Source of the DNA: Microbotryum silenes-acaulis
Lineage: Eukaryota > Basidiomycota > Microbotryomycetes > Microbotryales > Microbotryaceae
Reading direction: 5' to 3'
DNA: 64,000 nucleotides
Assembly: GCA_003665825.1 (NCBI GenBank)
Contig: QPFY01000011.1
Span: 434,001-498,000, forward strand
Shown: positions 12,666 through 25,208 of the stretch, one piece after another
Position numbering within the stretch: the stretch's first letter is position 1
Layout: every line of letters begins with the position of its first letter
Notes under the pieces: model-generated
The model's database searches: none
Told to the model about the DNA's origin: nothing
The model's input: the letters and a program-made list of their open reading frames with translations, nothing else
Program-made: the position numbers and the translations under genes

Positions 12666-14104
12666 ACGCGCCCAGTGTAGAAAAAAGACGGTATATAGAG
12701 TATGTTTCTGATGTAGGAGAAAACGTCGCATTTTTGACACGCGAAATGCAATTCTCTGATGACGCAAAACATGATGAGCTAAACATGACATGTCGTCCCG
12801 AAAGAGGGTCGGGAGGGGGACAGGACTAGACCAGGGGCAGCTACTGTGCCATTCAAGCCGAGCTTGGAAGTGTTTCCTCACTCGATAGATAGGTAAATTC
12901 CCGCCCATAGTTAACCTTTATACGCTCTAGTTGATAATTAAGTACGGCAACTTTGGATCGATAGTTGACTATCGCAAGTCTGAGCGTAAGTTGGTGCGCG
13001 CACGCGAGACTGAGCACCGGCTCGCCAGCGGACGATGTGTTTCCTGACTGTCTGCTCGCTCTGAGCGGGCTTTCGAGCCCAAAACCCGGGTAAGCAAAGT
13101 CGCGACGCGTCACGTCGACGTGCGCAGCACTTCGTCGTCCGGGCCAAAGCACGGCCGCTCGGGGTGGTCGGCCACAATTTTTCCTGACTTCCTGGCTGAT
13201 GGTTGACTATGATAGTAATATAATTGGTTGTATTACTTACCTAACACATAGAAAAGTTCGGACCCCAGTGTTCAAACTTTGCCCGAAGTTCCGCGTGAGC
13301 GGATATTTAATTATCGTGCGCTCGGACTCCGACGGGCCGACAAAGTTGTTGTTTCTTGTTGTGTATCATTCAGGTCGTTCCAATCACCTGCTGCCATAAT
13401 TCGAAGTCGATCTGAGGCATTCAAAGGTGAAATGGAGGTCTGAGCGGCGGGGCAGAGGCAAGGTACATGCAACTCGAAGATCATGTACGTTGTGCACTGT
13501 CATGGACTTGAGGCCACAAATACTACGACACCCCACTGCAACGGAGATCGAACTTGGCAAAAGTAGTGCTCTCGGGAAGATTCTGCTCCATCGCCACGGT
13601 GACTAGTGTCACGGCGGTTCTTCCGGCGGAGTGATCTTTGCCGAGCTCGAGCTCCGAGCGGCGACCCAACTGTGTGGCACAAGCTTCGTATATGCAGAAT
13701 CGAGTGAAGGCTTGTGCCACAGTTACTAGTGGTTCAAGGTCGGGCAAAAGTTCCTGCGGAAGTCCGATGACGACTCTCCAACAAGTGACCATGCAACACC
13801 CCCTGCGAGAGAATTCTCAGAGCTTGCTACATTCGAGCGAGTATTCAAATCGTTCGCGCCCTTGAATCGAGTGCTACAAGTCTCACAACTCAGCCGATGG
13901 GGCGGGGACCAAGACGGGATCGAGTCTAACCTGTAAGTGATCTGATTTGAATTGATCCGAAGTGATCTGGAATGATCCGCCTGCGAAATTGACCGTGGAC
14001 AGGCTCGATCCGGGGTCTGCCTATGTCATCTGCCTACGTCACCTGCTCCTCCCTACCCTCCCGACCTGTAAAGCGAATCAACGCACTCGGACACTTTGGC
14101 CAAG
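12666..14104. other. Intergenic
   Basis: About 1.4 kb between MET3 and the PRCC-like gene. Short frames on both strands lack coding character. No repeat or RNA gene recognised; the last 200 bp is presumably the PRCC-like promoter. Confidence 0.45.
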
Positions 14105-15510
14105 ATGCAGTCCTTGGTCGACTATGGCAGTGATTCGGATGACGAGACACCAACTTGGTCAGCTGTCTCAGCCACGGCATCCGTCAAGTCCGGCTCGTCG
14201 TCGTCGTTCCTCAATCTGCCACCTCCCAAAGTATCCACAACCTCCACAACGCCAGCTACTTTATCATCGTCGAAAGATACAATACCAACCAAGAAGCCTC
14301 TGCCAGCGTTGCCACCGAAGAAAGCCAAAGGCCCCGTTCGGATCCTGCTCGACCTACCGTCTCCGTCTGCTTCGTCGTCGTCGTCGTCTTCCGCCTCCAC
14401 GTCCACACCGTCAAACAACGACATTGACCACGACGGCCCAGACGGACCAATCAAGAAGAAGCCCAAGCTCACACTAGGCGGCTTATCGTCTGGAAGCGGT
14501 GGTGGATTGGCCGCGTTGTTGCCCAAACCCAAGAACGAAGCTCCACCGCCGTTGCAGACTAGCGGATCGTCGACTAAGCCGCTCGGTGGAGGAGGCCTGA
14601 TGGGTAGGTTGCCACCTCCAGCCTCGTCTACGGTTCAATCGAGCTCGACGGCCGTCGATCCAAGTGAGGGTGGAAAGACAGGTCCAAGTGGAGGATTCTT
14701 GCCAAATACGTTGGCTAACAAAGGCAAGGCCAAGGCGACGAACGGCGCGGTTGCTGAGACGAAACCAACTCAACAAGACCCTGGATTGGACTTCTTTGGA
14801 CTAGGTAAGAGCCCCATAACAGTTGGTGTTCATGCCTTGCTCGAACTGACCCTGGGTGTTTGCGATTCAGGCTCGGTGGCCTCATCAGCGCCGTCGCACC
14901 CGTCGGCGACCTTGTCCTCGTCGAGATTGAGCAAGTCTACGATGACAATCTCCTCCGCACCAACACCCATAGCGGTACCAGTAACTTCAGTATCCAAGAC
15001 ACCGACGGCTTCCGATCCCTACCCGGGTTTCACCCAGCTCCCTTCCGGAGAATGGGTCGCCAAAGATCAAGAGACGTACGAGCTCTGGGTACAGTCCATG
15101 GCCGCCGAACAGCAGCAGGCACAAGAAGTGCCGAAGGAGTTCATTGATGCGACTCGACAGGGTAAGATTCTCGATTTGCACGAGGAGCAAGAACGGGCCA
15201 AGAAGGTTTGGGCCGACCGACCGGAACAGTTGCCGGGTCAAGAATGGCAAAAGAAGGGGCAAGACGAGGAGGCCCAGGCTAAAGTGGTGAGTCGAATGGG
15301 ATCTAGGGATCTTTTTCGGCACATCACTAACACCCCCCTGAATTCTTCTACGCGTCAAAGCCACTCAAACCGGGGCAGTATCGAGCTCGGCAAAAGGGCC
15401 AACTGTCGGCCTTGCTCGCCGATGCGGTCGAGAACCGCGCCGAGTTGGAGGAGAGGATCGCAAGGGGGAAAGCCAACAGGAAGGCTGCGGGAAATCGGTA
15501 TGGCTTCTAG
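14105..15510 (+). CDS. PRCC-like protein (mitotic checkpoint / splicing-associated family)
   Basis: Three exons (14105-14804, 14871-15286, 15361-15510), 421 aa, phases 1 and 0. The N-terminus MQSLVDYGSDSDDE matches the SLVxYxSxDE start of PRCC proteins. The middle is rich in Pro, Ser and Thr with KKKPKL and KGKAKA basic patches. A conserved C-terminal part begins around PYPGFTQLPSGEWVAKDQETYELW and ends GQLSALLADAVENRAELEE ... NRKAAGNRYGF, typical of fungal PRCC-domain proteins. Human PRCC is nuclear, interacts with MAD2B and associates with splicing factors; the fungal role is inferred. The first intron is a multiple of three and open, but has good splice signals and is absent from the expected protein. 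Confidence 0.75.
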
Positions 15511-15637
15511 ATTGCAGACTCAAGAATATGTTGATTGTAGATGATGCATGGGGAAGATCGTCGTACCACCCTGCATTCGGACCGACTTCCGTGTGTGAGG
15601 AGTCGAAGTCTGGGCGCCTGTGTGCATCTGTGTGCAT

Positions 15638-16792
15638 AGGACCCCCGAAAGCCCAGCCATAGGCGGCCCTCTAAAAACGGCCTTTTTCGAGGCAAAATGT
15701 CCAGAATTTTTCCCGGATTCTGACCAAAAATGTCCAAATATGAGGGCCGCCTAGTGTTGAATAATTTCTCAAAACTACTCTACAAGCTGTACAATGCTGA
15801 GAAATTTTTCTGCGCTACGCGCAGACTGCATTCCCGCCGCGGGCGGGCGGGCGGGAAAGGTTGCGCGCGCGCACCAAGCACCAAGAGCGCCGTCAGCGCG
15901 ACCGCCAACGAGCCTTTTTCCTAATGAAATGGACTCGAATAGGATCTCAGCTTTGTTTATTCATTTGTCATTTGATGAGTTTAAATGACACTATGATCTA
16001 CATCTACCTAAAAGAATGCACGACAAAATAAGGTTCACAGCCGCGCGCTATATCCTAATACCTAGAAATCTCTGGAAAAGTCGGAGGAGATGCAGTTGAG
16101 CACACTGGCTAGGCCAGTAGTGTAGGACTCATTGACCCTGAATCAGAATCAATCATGCCCACCAAATTCCCCTTGGGTGCTTTACAGAGACACAAGGCGA
16201 GCCTTGGACTCCTGAATTGACGCCCGAAGCTCTTCGAGTGCCATTTCGGTGATCGGTTCCAAAGAATCCGACGAAAATCGGGGCCGGCGAACCCTGTGAA
16301 TCTATCGACCGACTAGGAAAAGAAAGATATTTCTCGGCGAGAGAGCTTCCAGATCGAAAGGAAGAAGAGGAGACGTAGTTCGACAAGTCGGCGTTCCGAG
16401 CGAGAGACGATCAAAAAACGATAAACGATCGCAAATGTAAGGGGATGCCTTACAGGAACAGCCACATAAGTAGCCTCTGAGTAGCTAGAACTATCGAGTT
16501 CTAGTTACGACTTGCTTTTAGCCTAGCGGTCAAGAACGACAGAGTGTATTCTATGCACATCAGAGGCGCATACCTTACAGCAAATGCAGACACTAGCGCG
16601 CTCCAAACGCAAACAGCGCGCCGCTGGGCCGGCTATGCCCTCAGGCGCCTCCAACCTCCCGTTACCCTGGTCTGCGCTTCAAAGTTCGACCGGAGGGAGG
16701 AAAATGTCCAAAAATGAGGTGAGCCTCGACCCATTTTGAGCCAAAAATATCCAAATTTGCGAGCCGCCTCTGGCTGGGCTTTCGGGGGTCCT
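15638..16792. mobile_element. Non-autonomous TIR element (1155 bp) with 8-bp TSD
   Basis: Both ends begin AGGACCCCCGAAAGCCCAGC on opposite strands and stay alike for about 30 bp, through (A)GGCGGC. The flanks are an exact gtgtgcat at 15630-15637 and 16793-16800; the match can be stretched to 10 bp if the element ends are trimmed. Subterminal parts repeat words like AAAATGTCCAAA. No transposase is encoded. A LINE fragment lies inside. The superfamily is not clear: an 8-bp duplication fits hAT, P or Merlin, but the ends do not look like the CAGGG hAT ends elsewhere in the window. Confidence 0.75.
16047..16409 (-). mobile_element. Diverged 5'-truncated LINE fragment
   Basis: On the minus strand it matches the LINE 3' end: SRSERRLVELR-like codons, the FSSDSLEPI region, the stop and the first part of the 3' UTR (GGGTCAATGAGTCCTACACT). 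It differs at many sites from the copies at 8.3 and 59.3 kb, so it is an older insertion, and the poly-A end is missing. Confidence 0.75.
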
Positions 16793-16876
16793 GTGTGCAT
16801 CGGGTGAGAGCGCGTGGAGGAGTGATCGCGAGAGCGGAGAGGTAGCTTGTACTGCTTGCCACATCTCTCCGAGGCA

Positions 16877-19202
16877 ATGCCTCCCAAACACCGGAGTGGA
16901 AAGTCGTCTAGACACGTTGAACCACATGGCAAGGACGAGGTGAGAACAGAACGGTTGCCTCAGAAAGCCAGCGGTGACGTTGCTTCGCCATCTGGGGCAC
17001 CACACTCGTCACAGGCGTCGCCGTCATCGGTGCTTCTTCGTAGCTTCTTCTTGTGTTTCCCCTACCTCTCTTCCGGAACATCGACGACGCTGCTCAATCC
17101 TATTTTTGGATCTACTCCGGTCGAAGTCAATACGGAACACGTCGTGGTCTACCCCGTCGTGCTGGGTGTAGTCGTTTCGTTCGTCTACTTGTCGAGCAAT
17201 CACGGCCGGCCAATCCCATGGACAGCATGCTGGAGCTTCACCGCACTCTGGTCCATCGCCTCCGAACGCATCGTGCGAATATGCTCGGGTTGGTTGGTCG
17301 GACAAGGTCTGAGGCGGGCCGTGAGGTGGGGCTGGTTCCTCTTGAGAGGACCGCCGGCGATGTTGAGAGCCTCGTGGAGGATGGGACTCGTTAATGACCT
17401 CAAGGTGAGCAATCCTCGTTCCCCGCAGATCATTGGCTCACCTTTTTGATAATATCTCCTCTGTATACAGACCGTCAAAGGTCCGTGGTCTGCCCTCGCG
17501 ACTCTTGCTGGTGCCATGGGTATTGCGCTCGCCCTCGAAAGTTCTTCCCTCGGTAGCTTCAATAACCGATGGCTGCCCTACACCGGAATTTATCCGAGGC
17601 TGGTCCCGGAAACAATGGTCGTGAGTGCAACAAGTCGGTGATCAAGGCTTGGACATACTTGAGCTCACCTTTCGAGCCTTGTCCGCACTCACAGATGAAT
17701 ATTCACTCGCTGGCTTTGATCTCAATTGTGCTCGTACCGACACTGAGGCGCCAAGTCGACCCTCCGAACGGCCTTTCGACATCATCAATATCTACAAATT
17801 CGAGCGTCGTACTTGTGTTCCTCACCGCATCAGCCTTGCTCGCATCAACCTTTTTGTCACCGACTTGTCACCTCAAACCCTATCTACCCTCATTCTTCTG
17901 CTCCAAGCCAATAGCAACCGGTCCAGTCCGAACTCTGGCTTCTCAGCAATCGATCACGGGTCGAGTCGTTGTTGGAGAGACTGTGGTGCACAATCTTACG
18001 CTGAGGTATCTGCGCGTCGACCATTCGTTGCTCGGGGGATTGTGGATGATGCCTGCTAAACAGGACGTGGCGACGGGTCGATCGAGCCGATCAGCTGTGG
18101 ACGATGCGGAAGCGGAGCTGAGAAGAGCCGAAAGCATTTATGTGAGTGATCGGTTTCCTTCCGACGAGAGCGGGTGCTTGGCTGCTGTGCTGGGGCAACA
18201 TGAGTTTAACTCCAACCGATCTGTCACCCTCGGCGAGATAGTCAACCCTCATATTACAGGAGCTAGTCAGGCTAGCGAGGCCACCGAGGAAAACGGGTGG
18301 AGTCCAAGAGGAAAAGGCTTTAGTCATGTGAGTAGGCTAAACTCGATGCATTCAACCCATGTTCGATCCGTCAGCTCATAGACCGCGCCGGTTCTGATCG
18401 CAGTGGCTTAGGGGCGGGATTGATCGCTCGTTCGCTCGAGCAACATGGGATTGTGACATCGCTCGTCGAGATTGACCCAGTCGTCTACCAATATGCACGT
18501 GACTATTACGGAGTGAAAAATATGCGCGGCAAGATTGCTCTCGAGGACGCGATTGGGTTTCTCGAGGAAGCAAGGACAGGAGGTGAGTTCGGGCGGCCTG
18601 AACTCACTGGCAAACGGCCGACGCTTCGGGAAGGCTGAATTTCGGCACCGTTTCGCATTCACTGCCAGACATACGACTACATCATTCACGACGTCTTCAC
18701 CGGTGGCACGGTCCCTCCTTCGCTTTTCACGATGGAGGCTTGGGCACTGGTCAAATCCGCTCTCACCCCGGACGGTTTGGTCGCCATCAACTTTGCCGGC
18801 ACAGTCGATTCCCCCACCAGTCACGTCGTGCTATCAACGATTCTCGCCTCTTTCTACCATTGCATCGTTCTAGGTGATGGAGGCCTGACGCGTTCCACCT
18901 CGGGATTCAGTAACCTCGCAATCTTTTGCTCTGCGCAACCGGGTCGGAAGGTCGTTCTACGACCAGCCGTAGCCAGCGATTATCTCGAATGGCCTTCACC
19001 CAATCTACGACGCAAGATCCTGGGTAACTTCCAGGACTTTGTTCAGGATCTGGATGAATTGGTTCCGAGGGACAAGTTGGAGGACGTGTTGAGAGGGAAG
19101 AAGGGGCGGAGAAGGTTGAAGGATTTGCAAAGGGGTTCGGCAGAGTTGCATTGGAATTTGATGAATGGGGTGCTGCCGCTGGGGGTATGGGATGTGTATT
19201 AG
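16877..19202 (+). CDS. Membrane-anchored spermidine-synthase-like protein
   Basis: Exons 16877-17404, 17471-17620, 17695-18141, 18260-18327, 18404-18582 and 18669-19202. The first half has several hydrophobic segments (VVVYPVVLGVVVSFVYL; TLAGAMGIALALE; VVLVFLTASALLAS). The second half is a spermidine-synthase fold: KALVIGLGAGLIARSL (SAM-binding glycine loop), SLVEIDPVVYQYARDYYGV, LEDAIGFLEEA, YDYIIHDVFTGG, then a C-terminal part ending LPLGVWDVY. Fungal members are uncharacterised methyltransferase/aminopropyltransferase-like proteins, so the reaction is unknown. The junction between exons 5 and 6 does not close with the strong GT donor (one base too many); a GC-AG intron starting at the GCAAGG a few bases earlier would close it. 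An intron inside exon 1 (GTGAGA near 16940) cannot be excluded. Confidence 0.7.
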
Positions 19203-20235
19203 ATCAACGGTTTGATTGGATCTAATTCAAATTCCTTGCTGCCCCAAATGGAATTGCGAGCTTCTCAGAGACTCTAAACAGGGTCGTGGCTACCCGGCGT
19301 GGGGCCGACGTATTACGTATTAGAATTTAGTGCCGCCGGTGTGGGTAGTTAGTGTGCTGTCGACCTGTCGGTGGCGCCTGCCGGCAGGCTGCAGCTGGTA
19401 GCAGCTGGCCACGCCCTGTCACGCCTTGTTTCGCCTTGCCTTGTGGCGCTCGCCTCACTCTGGTCCGATCGCCTCGTGCGTTGACTCCCCTCGACGTTCT
19501 TGGGCACATTAGCGCTGCTGGTCACGCGTTGGTTTTCGGTTACACGACTACACGTGTCCCACTACGCTTCACTCCCGTACGGCGGTTGTCGTCTGACCGG
19601 AGTGCAGTCGTTCCGAGTCCGACGAGTCGTGTCGCGCGCGCCCACCGACTGCACGACCCCGTACGGGTCTCAAGCGATTGATTGAGAGCCCGGTGCACCG
19701 CCTTCGCGACCGTCGCTATCACCGGCCACACTCTCGACCCCTTTTTGGATCGTCAAGGAAGGCTCGACGTTCAAAGTACAGTCCTCGAGTGGAGTGGCTT
19801 CTCGACACCTGGGCTGCATCGGATCGGCTGGGCAGTGGGCTCGAGCTCCGTACGCGGATTGGTCGTACGAGCATCGCCATCGCACTCCTCTTGGCCTTGC
19901 AATCGGGGCCAAGTCGGGACTAGACGTGGACTGAGGTGGGTCCGGCTTTCCCAGGTGTGCTGCTCTCGGATGGTACGACGAGCACTTGCTGCGAGCGACG
20001 TGAGGAGCGCCACGGACCGCCACTGCGCGCGTTCTGGCGCGTCATCGACAAAGCGGAACACCGACTTCCGTTGGATTTCTTCCCGACGATAGGAGCTAAG
20101 AGTCCACTCTGATTCTCTTCTTCGTAGTGCTCTGATACAGCCAAGAGGTGCAGCAGGCTCGTAGGATTCCTTGTAAACCGAGAGCTTCCTCGACACGCCC
20201 ACCTCGCAGCTCGCAGCTCGCAGCCGTCAGCCAGC
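19203..20235. promoter_or_regulatory. Upstream region of SOG2
   Basis: About 1 kb without a recognisable gene. Probably the promoter and a long 5' leader; CT-rich and CAGC-rich stretches precede the ATG. Confidence 0.4.
20011..20020 (-). promoter_or_regulatory. Promoter word GCGGTCCGTG upstream of SOG2
   Basis: On the minus strand the 10 nt equal part of the 18-nt word found before MET3 and PLP2, 216 nt before the SOG2 ATG. Presence is certain; function is a guess. Confidence 0.25.
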
Positions 20236-23200
20236 ATGGCCTACAACCAGGGCAGCGGCAACAACCAGTACTATGCACCACCACCATCACTGCAGCAACA
20301 GCGCTCCATGTCCCCGGGGCAGCTGTCCCAACTGCGCGCCCCGATTCGCACCACCTCGAACCCGCCGTCACCGTTGACCGTTGGTGGGGTTGGTGGGGGG
20401 TTCGCCTTTCCCGGACCACCTGGGCCGTCGAACCTATCGGCGTCGACTCCGGCTTCGGGATCACCCACATTTGGGAGCGATGCTCACTCCGGCGGACCTA
20501 ACTCGTCCCAATCGGGCCCGTACCAAGGCACATCGCGCTTTCACCAAGCCTTCGCTGCGTCGCGCCATGCCTCGTCGTCGTCCGTCTCGAGCGACAAGTC
20601 GTTCGTCTTCGCCAACCCGAGCTTTGACGACAGTAGTTCGAGCCCCACGGGCGACCGCACTTTCGACATGTTGCATCGTGAACTCATCGGGGGAGGGCAG
20701 AACGGCTGGAATCCCGAGGGGCCAGACTCCAGGGGGCCGAGTCCGAGATTCAACGGGACGGCACCTGGAGGGGCATGGGGTGTAGCGGCACGGGGCGGGA
20801 GGGTGTTTGCCGAACCACTTGACGCGTATAATGGCATGTCGTCGGAAGCAACGGTGCGAAGAGGAAGCGAGAACGCGCGCAGCAATGGCTTGTCTCAAGC
20901 GACGATGAACGGGGTCGAAGCCATGCCGAACGCCGACTTTGGCAGGCCCGCTTCGATGATATACGATGGCGGTGAGGGGGAGACCGGGTTCGAATTCTTG
21001 CTCTCGCCGCCACAGACTGGGTTCCAGAGCGATCGCAGTGCCACGTTCCCGACGACTGCACCTCGGTCGACCAGCTTTGGCGCCAATCTTAATTCGCAAG
21101 GAGTAGGGGACGCGACGCCGAAAGCGAAGGACCGGTCACGCGATCGCACCTTCCCGGCGCCCTTGTTGCTCAAGACGAATCGAAGTCGACCCTTTGCTCA
21201 GCCCACGACAAACCCTGCATTCCCTGGTGTTGCCCAAGCCTCTCAGCCGAGGAGACCGTCGACTTCAGCAGGTTCCTATTCGGCGTCCAGCGTCCCCACC
21301 CTCACCACCCCACTGCCACTAAATACGCCTGGCGCCACCAGCTATGCCGCTGCGAGACCTGGTGTCGCAGCCTCTGATCCTCTACCGAGCAATGCACCAT
21401 TGTCGAGGTCCGCGTTTCCTTACCAACGCCATCGCCCGTCGGCCTCGTCGACTTCCTCCATCAGCCACACCCCGTCTCAACTGAGTATGACGCATTCACC
21501 GAACGGCTCGGGTGGATCTTCGTCGATGACGGGACCGCCGTCCTTCTCTTTTTCGAATCTGCCGTCCCAAATGCCGCCGCTTACATCCTCCACCTCCGCG
21601 CCTTTATTACCCGCCCTGTCAACGCCAGCCACCACCACACCACCCTCCGATCCTCCGATAGCGCCGCAGGCGTTGTTGTCGCATGTGCAGTCTCTTCGAT
21701 CGCCATCTTCGTCACCAAACACATCTGCCTCATCGCAGCACTCACTGATCCGATCGACGACACTAGGAACCGCCATGTCCTCATCGACCCTGCCCCCGGA
21801 ATTTGGTGCAACTCACCAGAGAATCACATCCACCGGGTCGACCGGCTCTGATGGTGCATTAGCGGCCACGCGTGAGCGGGTTTCGCAGTCACCGACCCGA
21901 TTGATGGTCCGTCCCAGCACAGCGCCTACCCAAGGATCGCCTTCCTCCAAGTCGACCCCTGTCAAACTCGAAACGGTCGACCTCTCGCACAAGCGGATTG
22001 CCGAGATCCCGCAGGGGGTCATTGACGAGCTGCGAGGCGAGGTCGAGAAGCTGGCGTTGGGTTACAACTTGCTCAAGGATCTGCCAAGCCAATTCTCGAC
22101 TTTGGGTAATCGGCTGAGGTATTTGAACGTGAGGGTTAACATGTTGACTGTGTTTCCTCAAGTCGTAAGTTGACAGAGTTTCACAAGGCAGCTTTGGGTT
22201 TTTTGGGCTGCCGAGTTGACATATGTACTTCCTGCTACAGTTGTGCGAGATGCCCTCACTTGAGATTCTCGACATCAGTCGCAACAAGATCAAACGCCTG
22301 CCTCCGAGTCCCGGAACTCTTGTCAATCTCAAGGTGAGTGGTGTCTACGTGCGGAAGGGCTATGGGTACGTGTCTGCCAGGCTCTAATTACGCCCGTATT
22401 CTTCGGCTTCAAGGTTTTCTCGATCGCCAAGAACCGCGTCAAGCGCCTGCCGATCTGGTTCTCCGCCTTGACGCATCTCAAAGTGCTCAAGGTCGATCAC
22501 AATCCGCTCGAGTGGCCGCCAAAAGACGTTGCCGCTTTCCCGTCCTCGAGTGCAACAGGTACAGGCAACAATAGCAAGATCGAAGATGCCGAAGAGATGC
22601 AGCGCTGGCTACCGATGCTGCTCAAATGGATCAGGGACAATTCGAGCGCCGAAGCACTTCGAGTGTCGAAGAGCGCCATCGAGGAGAAGCGGAGGAGACC
22701 GTCAGTGATCACGAGCGAAGACGATGAGCGGTCCTTCGACTCGTCCCTATCCGGGTCGAATGCCCAGAGCCTGACTCGCACGCCGGCCATGACGAGAACC
22801 GAGAGTGGACGACTAGTGCTCGGTGGTTCGATAACGGGTGCCTCGGGCGCTAGACCTCGCCTCGCCTCCCCATCGACCTCGGCCGGGCCTGGCAACACGA
22901 CCTCGACGGACGAGCGCCGCGTCTCCCAGGTGTTGGACGGCGACGACTCCAGCGTTCGACATGGGCGTAACGCTTCCCATTCAACCACGCAGACCCTGCA
23001 GTCGAACGGCCGATCTGACCTGCGGGGCAAGAAGTCACTGCCTGATCTGCGTCAAAGCCATGCCGACATCCTGGCCGATCGCAGAACGGCGACAACCGTG
23101 CCCGAGTCCGAGTCCGAAGCGCAAGCGACGGCCGCGGTCGTTGCGGCCGCAGGCGCCGGAGCCGCTCTGAGAAGGCTGAATATGGACCGAACTACCCCTG

Positions 23201-25208
23201 GCACATCGCAGCCTAGGCCGAATCGAGCCGCCCTCTTCAATCGGTCCCGCCTCGAGGACTCGAACCACAGTTTCGACTTTTCGGATAACGACGCAACACT
23301 CTCTCGTTCTCGCCCCGGCCCCATATTCACTCACGGTGCTACACGGTCAGGCGACAACGACGCGACGCCTCTCGCATCACCGCTAGGGCACGACGTCGAG
23401 ACCCCTCGGACACGAGCGATGCGAATAGGTCATACGGTTGACCCGCGAGGCGTCGATGGACTGGATCGCAATAGTGGCGCCTACTTTCGTCGACTTTCAA
23501 TGTTGCCCGCCTCGACGATCTCCAAAGCCGTCCCGGCGAATCTGCTCAAGTTTGCCGACGCTATTCGAGGTTTGCTCTTCGCTCTGTCGCAGATTTATTC
23601 GGCTCTGCGGCAATTCGTCGTTTTTGCCTCGCAGGATCGGTTCCCGGCCCCGATCGCGCGGCTGATGTCCGCTGCCGATGAGTCCATGACGAACCTGATT
23701 AACGCGCTTGATCGGTTCGACTCGCTCTCCCGTCGCGCAGCACCGAGCTCGGAAATCGTTCGCGACATCTTCACCAGCTGTCGTGACAACGTTGCGACTT
23801 TCCATGAGCTTGTGCAAGCCCTCGGACCGCATCTTGGGGCGCTGATTGGGACTGCGGATGTGCGCTACACACGCACGCTCCTGCTCATGCTCTATGGCTC
23901 GACGGGTGAGATTGCGACGTCGTGGGCGGCGGTCGCACCTATGTTGAGTGGCATGGCCAGCATCGTCGACGACCCGTCACTCTCGACCCTCATGTTTTCG
24001 ACCTCACATAAACCGAGTCATTCGACGAATTCGAGCGGCTCGACTCGTTTACTCGTTCCTGGATCGACGTCACTATCCCGAACACGGAGCAAGTCTCGCC
24101 GACATGCTGGCTCTTTTAGCGTCGAAGATGTCCAGCTCGGCGCCGAGCTCGCGCCGTCCCCGGTTCATGAAAGCCAGCCCTTTCCAGCCGAGCTGTCTAA
24201 TGGAATGTTGTCAGCTTCGTCGTCGACATCGACGCTTGGGGGTTCGACAGGAGGCAGCGCGAACAACGCAACAGTCCGAGCGCTCAATCGGAAGGGACTT
24301 CGGCCCGTGGGAGGTATCACCGTTCCGCCGGCGCAGGGATATCGGGAGATGGTCAACGACGCCTTCAAGAACCCCATGACGCCGGGACAGACTCGCGAAA
24401 TGCTCCTCGAAGGAAATGCACCCTCGTTACCGAAGATCGATACAAACCTCAGCATGTCAAGTTCTGCGCTCTTCAGTACCAGTTCGCTTGCATCGGCTGG
24501 GTCAGGGTCATTGAGTGAAGTTTCGGCAGGCCTCAACAGCTCATCGTCGTCGATGAAGACGTTAACGTCTGTATCGCATGGACGCGGCGGAGACTCTTTC
24601 TCTTTGCCCAGGAGCGAAGGTGGACGACCTGTGTCGACAGCGAACGCCGACGCGACGTTCGTCGACATGGCCGAATCGACGGTCACCATTGCTAGGTCCA
24701 TTTACGGCATGCTGCTCGACGCGTTCGACGCCTCGGACCCGTCCTCAGCCCCCGTCGACGATGACGGTGCCCGGCTCATGCGAGCTCTCGGGCCTCGCAA
24801 AGTGCAAGAACTTGCCGATCTCTGTCGCATGGGAAATGAGGCTACGTCCGAGTTACGATCCGCCCTCGGTCGGGTGCGGTCCCGTGATTCCAGGGGTCCC
24901 CTCAAGTTCACGCTGGCCGACGCGAAGAAGCTAGGTGACGATGCTTATGCTTTTGTTCAAGTAAGACTCTGTCGGGCGTCTTCACAACATTTCACCTTGT
25001 GCTGACGTTGATTGCTCTTACCCAGACCGTGATCCGATTCGCCAAACTGGTCAAAGCTATCTCGCTCGAGCACGGCTTCGCGCCCCGAATCCGCGAGGGC
25101 GTCGGACAGCTCACGATTGCGACGCGCGAGTTCGCAAAGACTCTGAGCAACTCATCGTTCAACTTGAGGGAGACGAGGGGACAAAAGCCGATCGGGAGCA
25201 AGAACTGA
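20236..25208 (+). CDS. SOG2: RAM-network leucine-rich-repeat protein SOG2
   Basis: Four exons (20236-22164, 22241-22333, 22414-24960, 25026-25208), all phase 0, 1583 aa. The first 570 residues are Ser/Thr/Pro-rich and disordered. Leucine-rich repeats follow (ETVDLSHKRIAEIP, LALGYNLLKDLPSQF, LEILDISRNKIKRLPPSP, FSIAKNRVKRLPIWF, LKVLKVDHNPLEWPP). The C-terminal half contains the SOG2 region, with AIRGLLFALSQIYSALRQFV, helical segments around ESMTNLINALDRFDSLSRR, and a final helical part ending in exon 4. In yeast, Sog2 acts with the NDR kinase Cbk1 in polarity, cell separation and Ace2 control. The long N-terminal extension is larger than in S. cerevisiae. Confidence 0.87.

Noticed and set aside
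15638..16792. Assigning this element to the hAT family of the window
   Set aside because: TSD length fits, but the terminal sequence and the subterminal words differ from the CAGGG/TAGATA elements.
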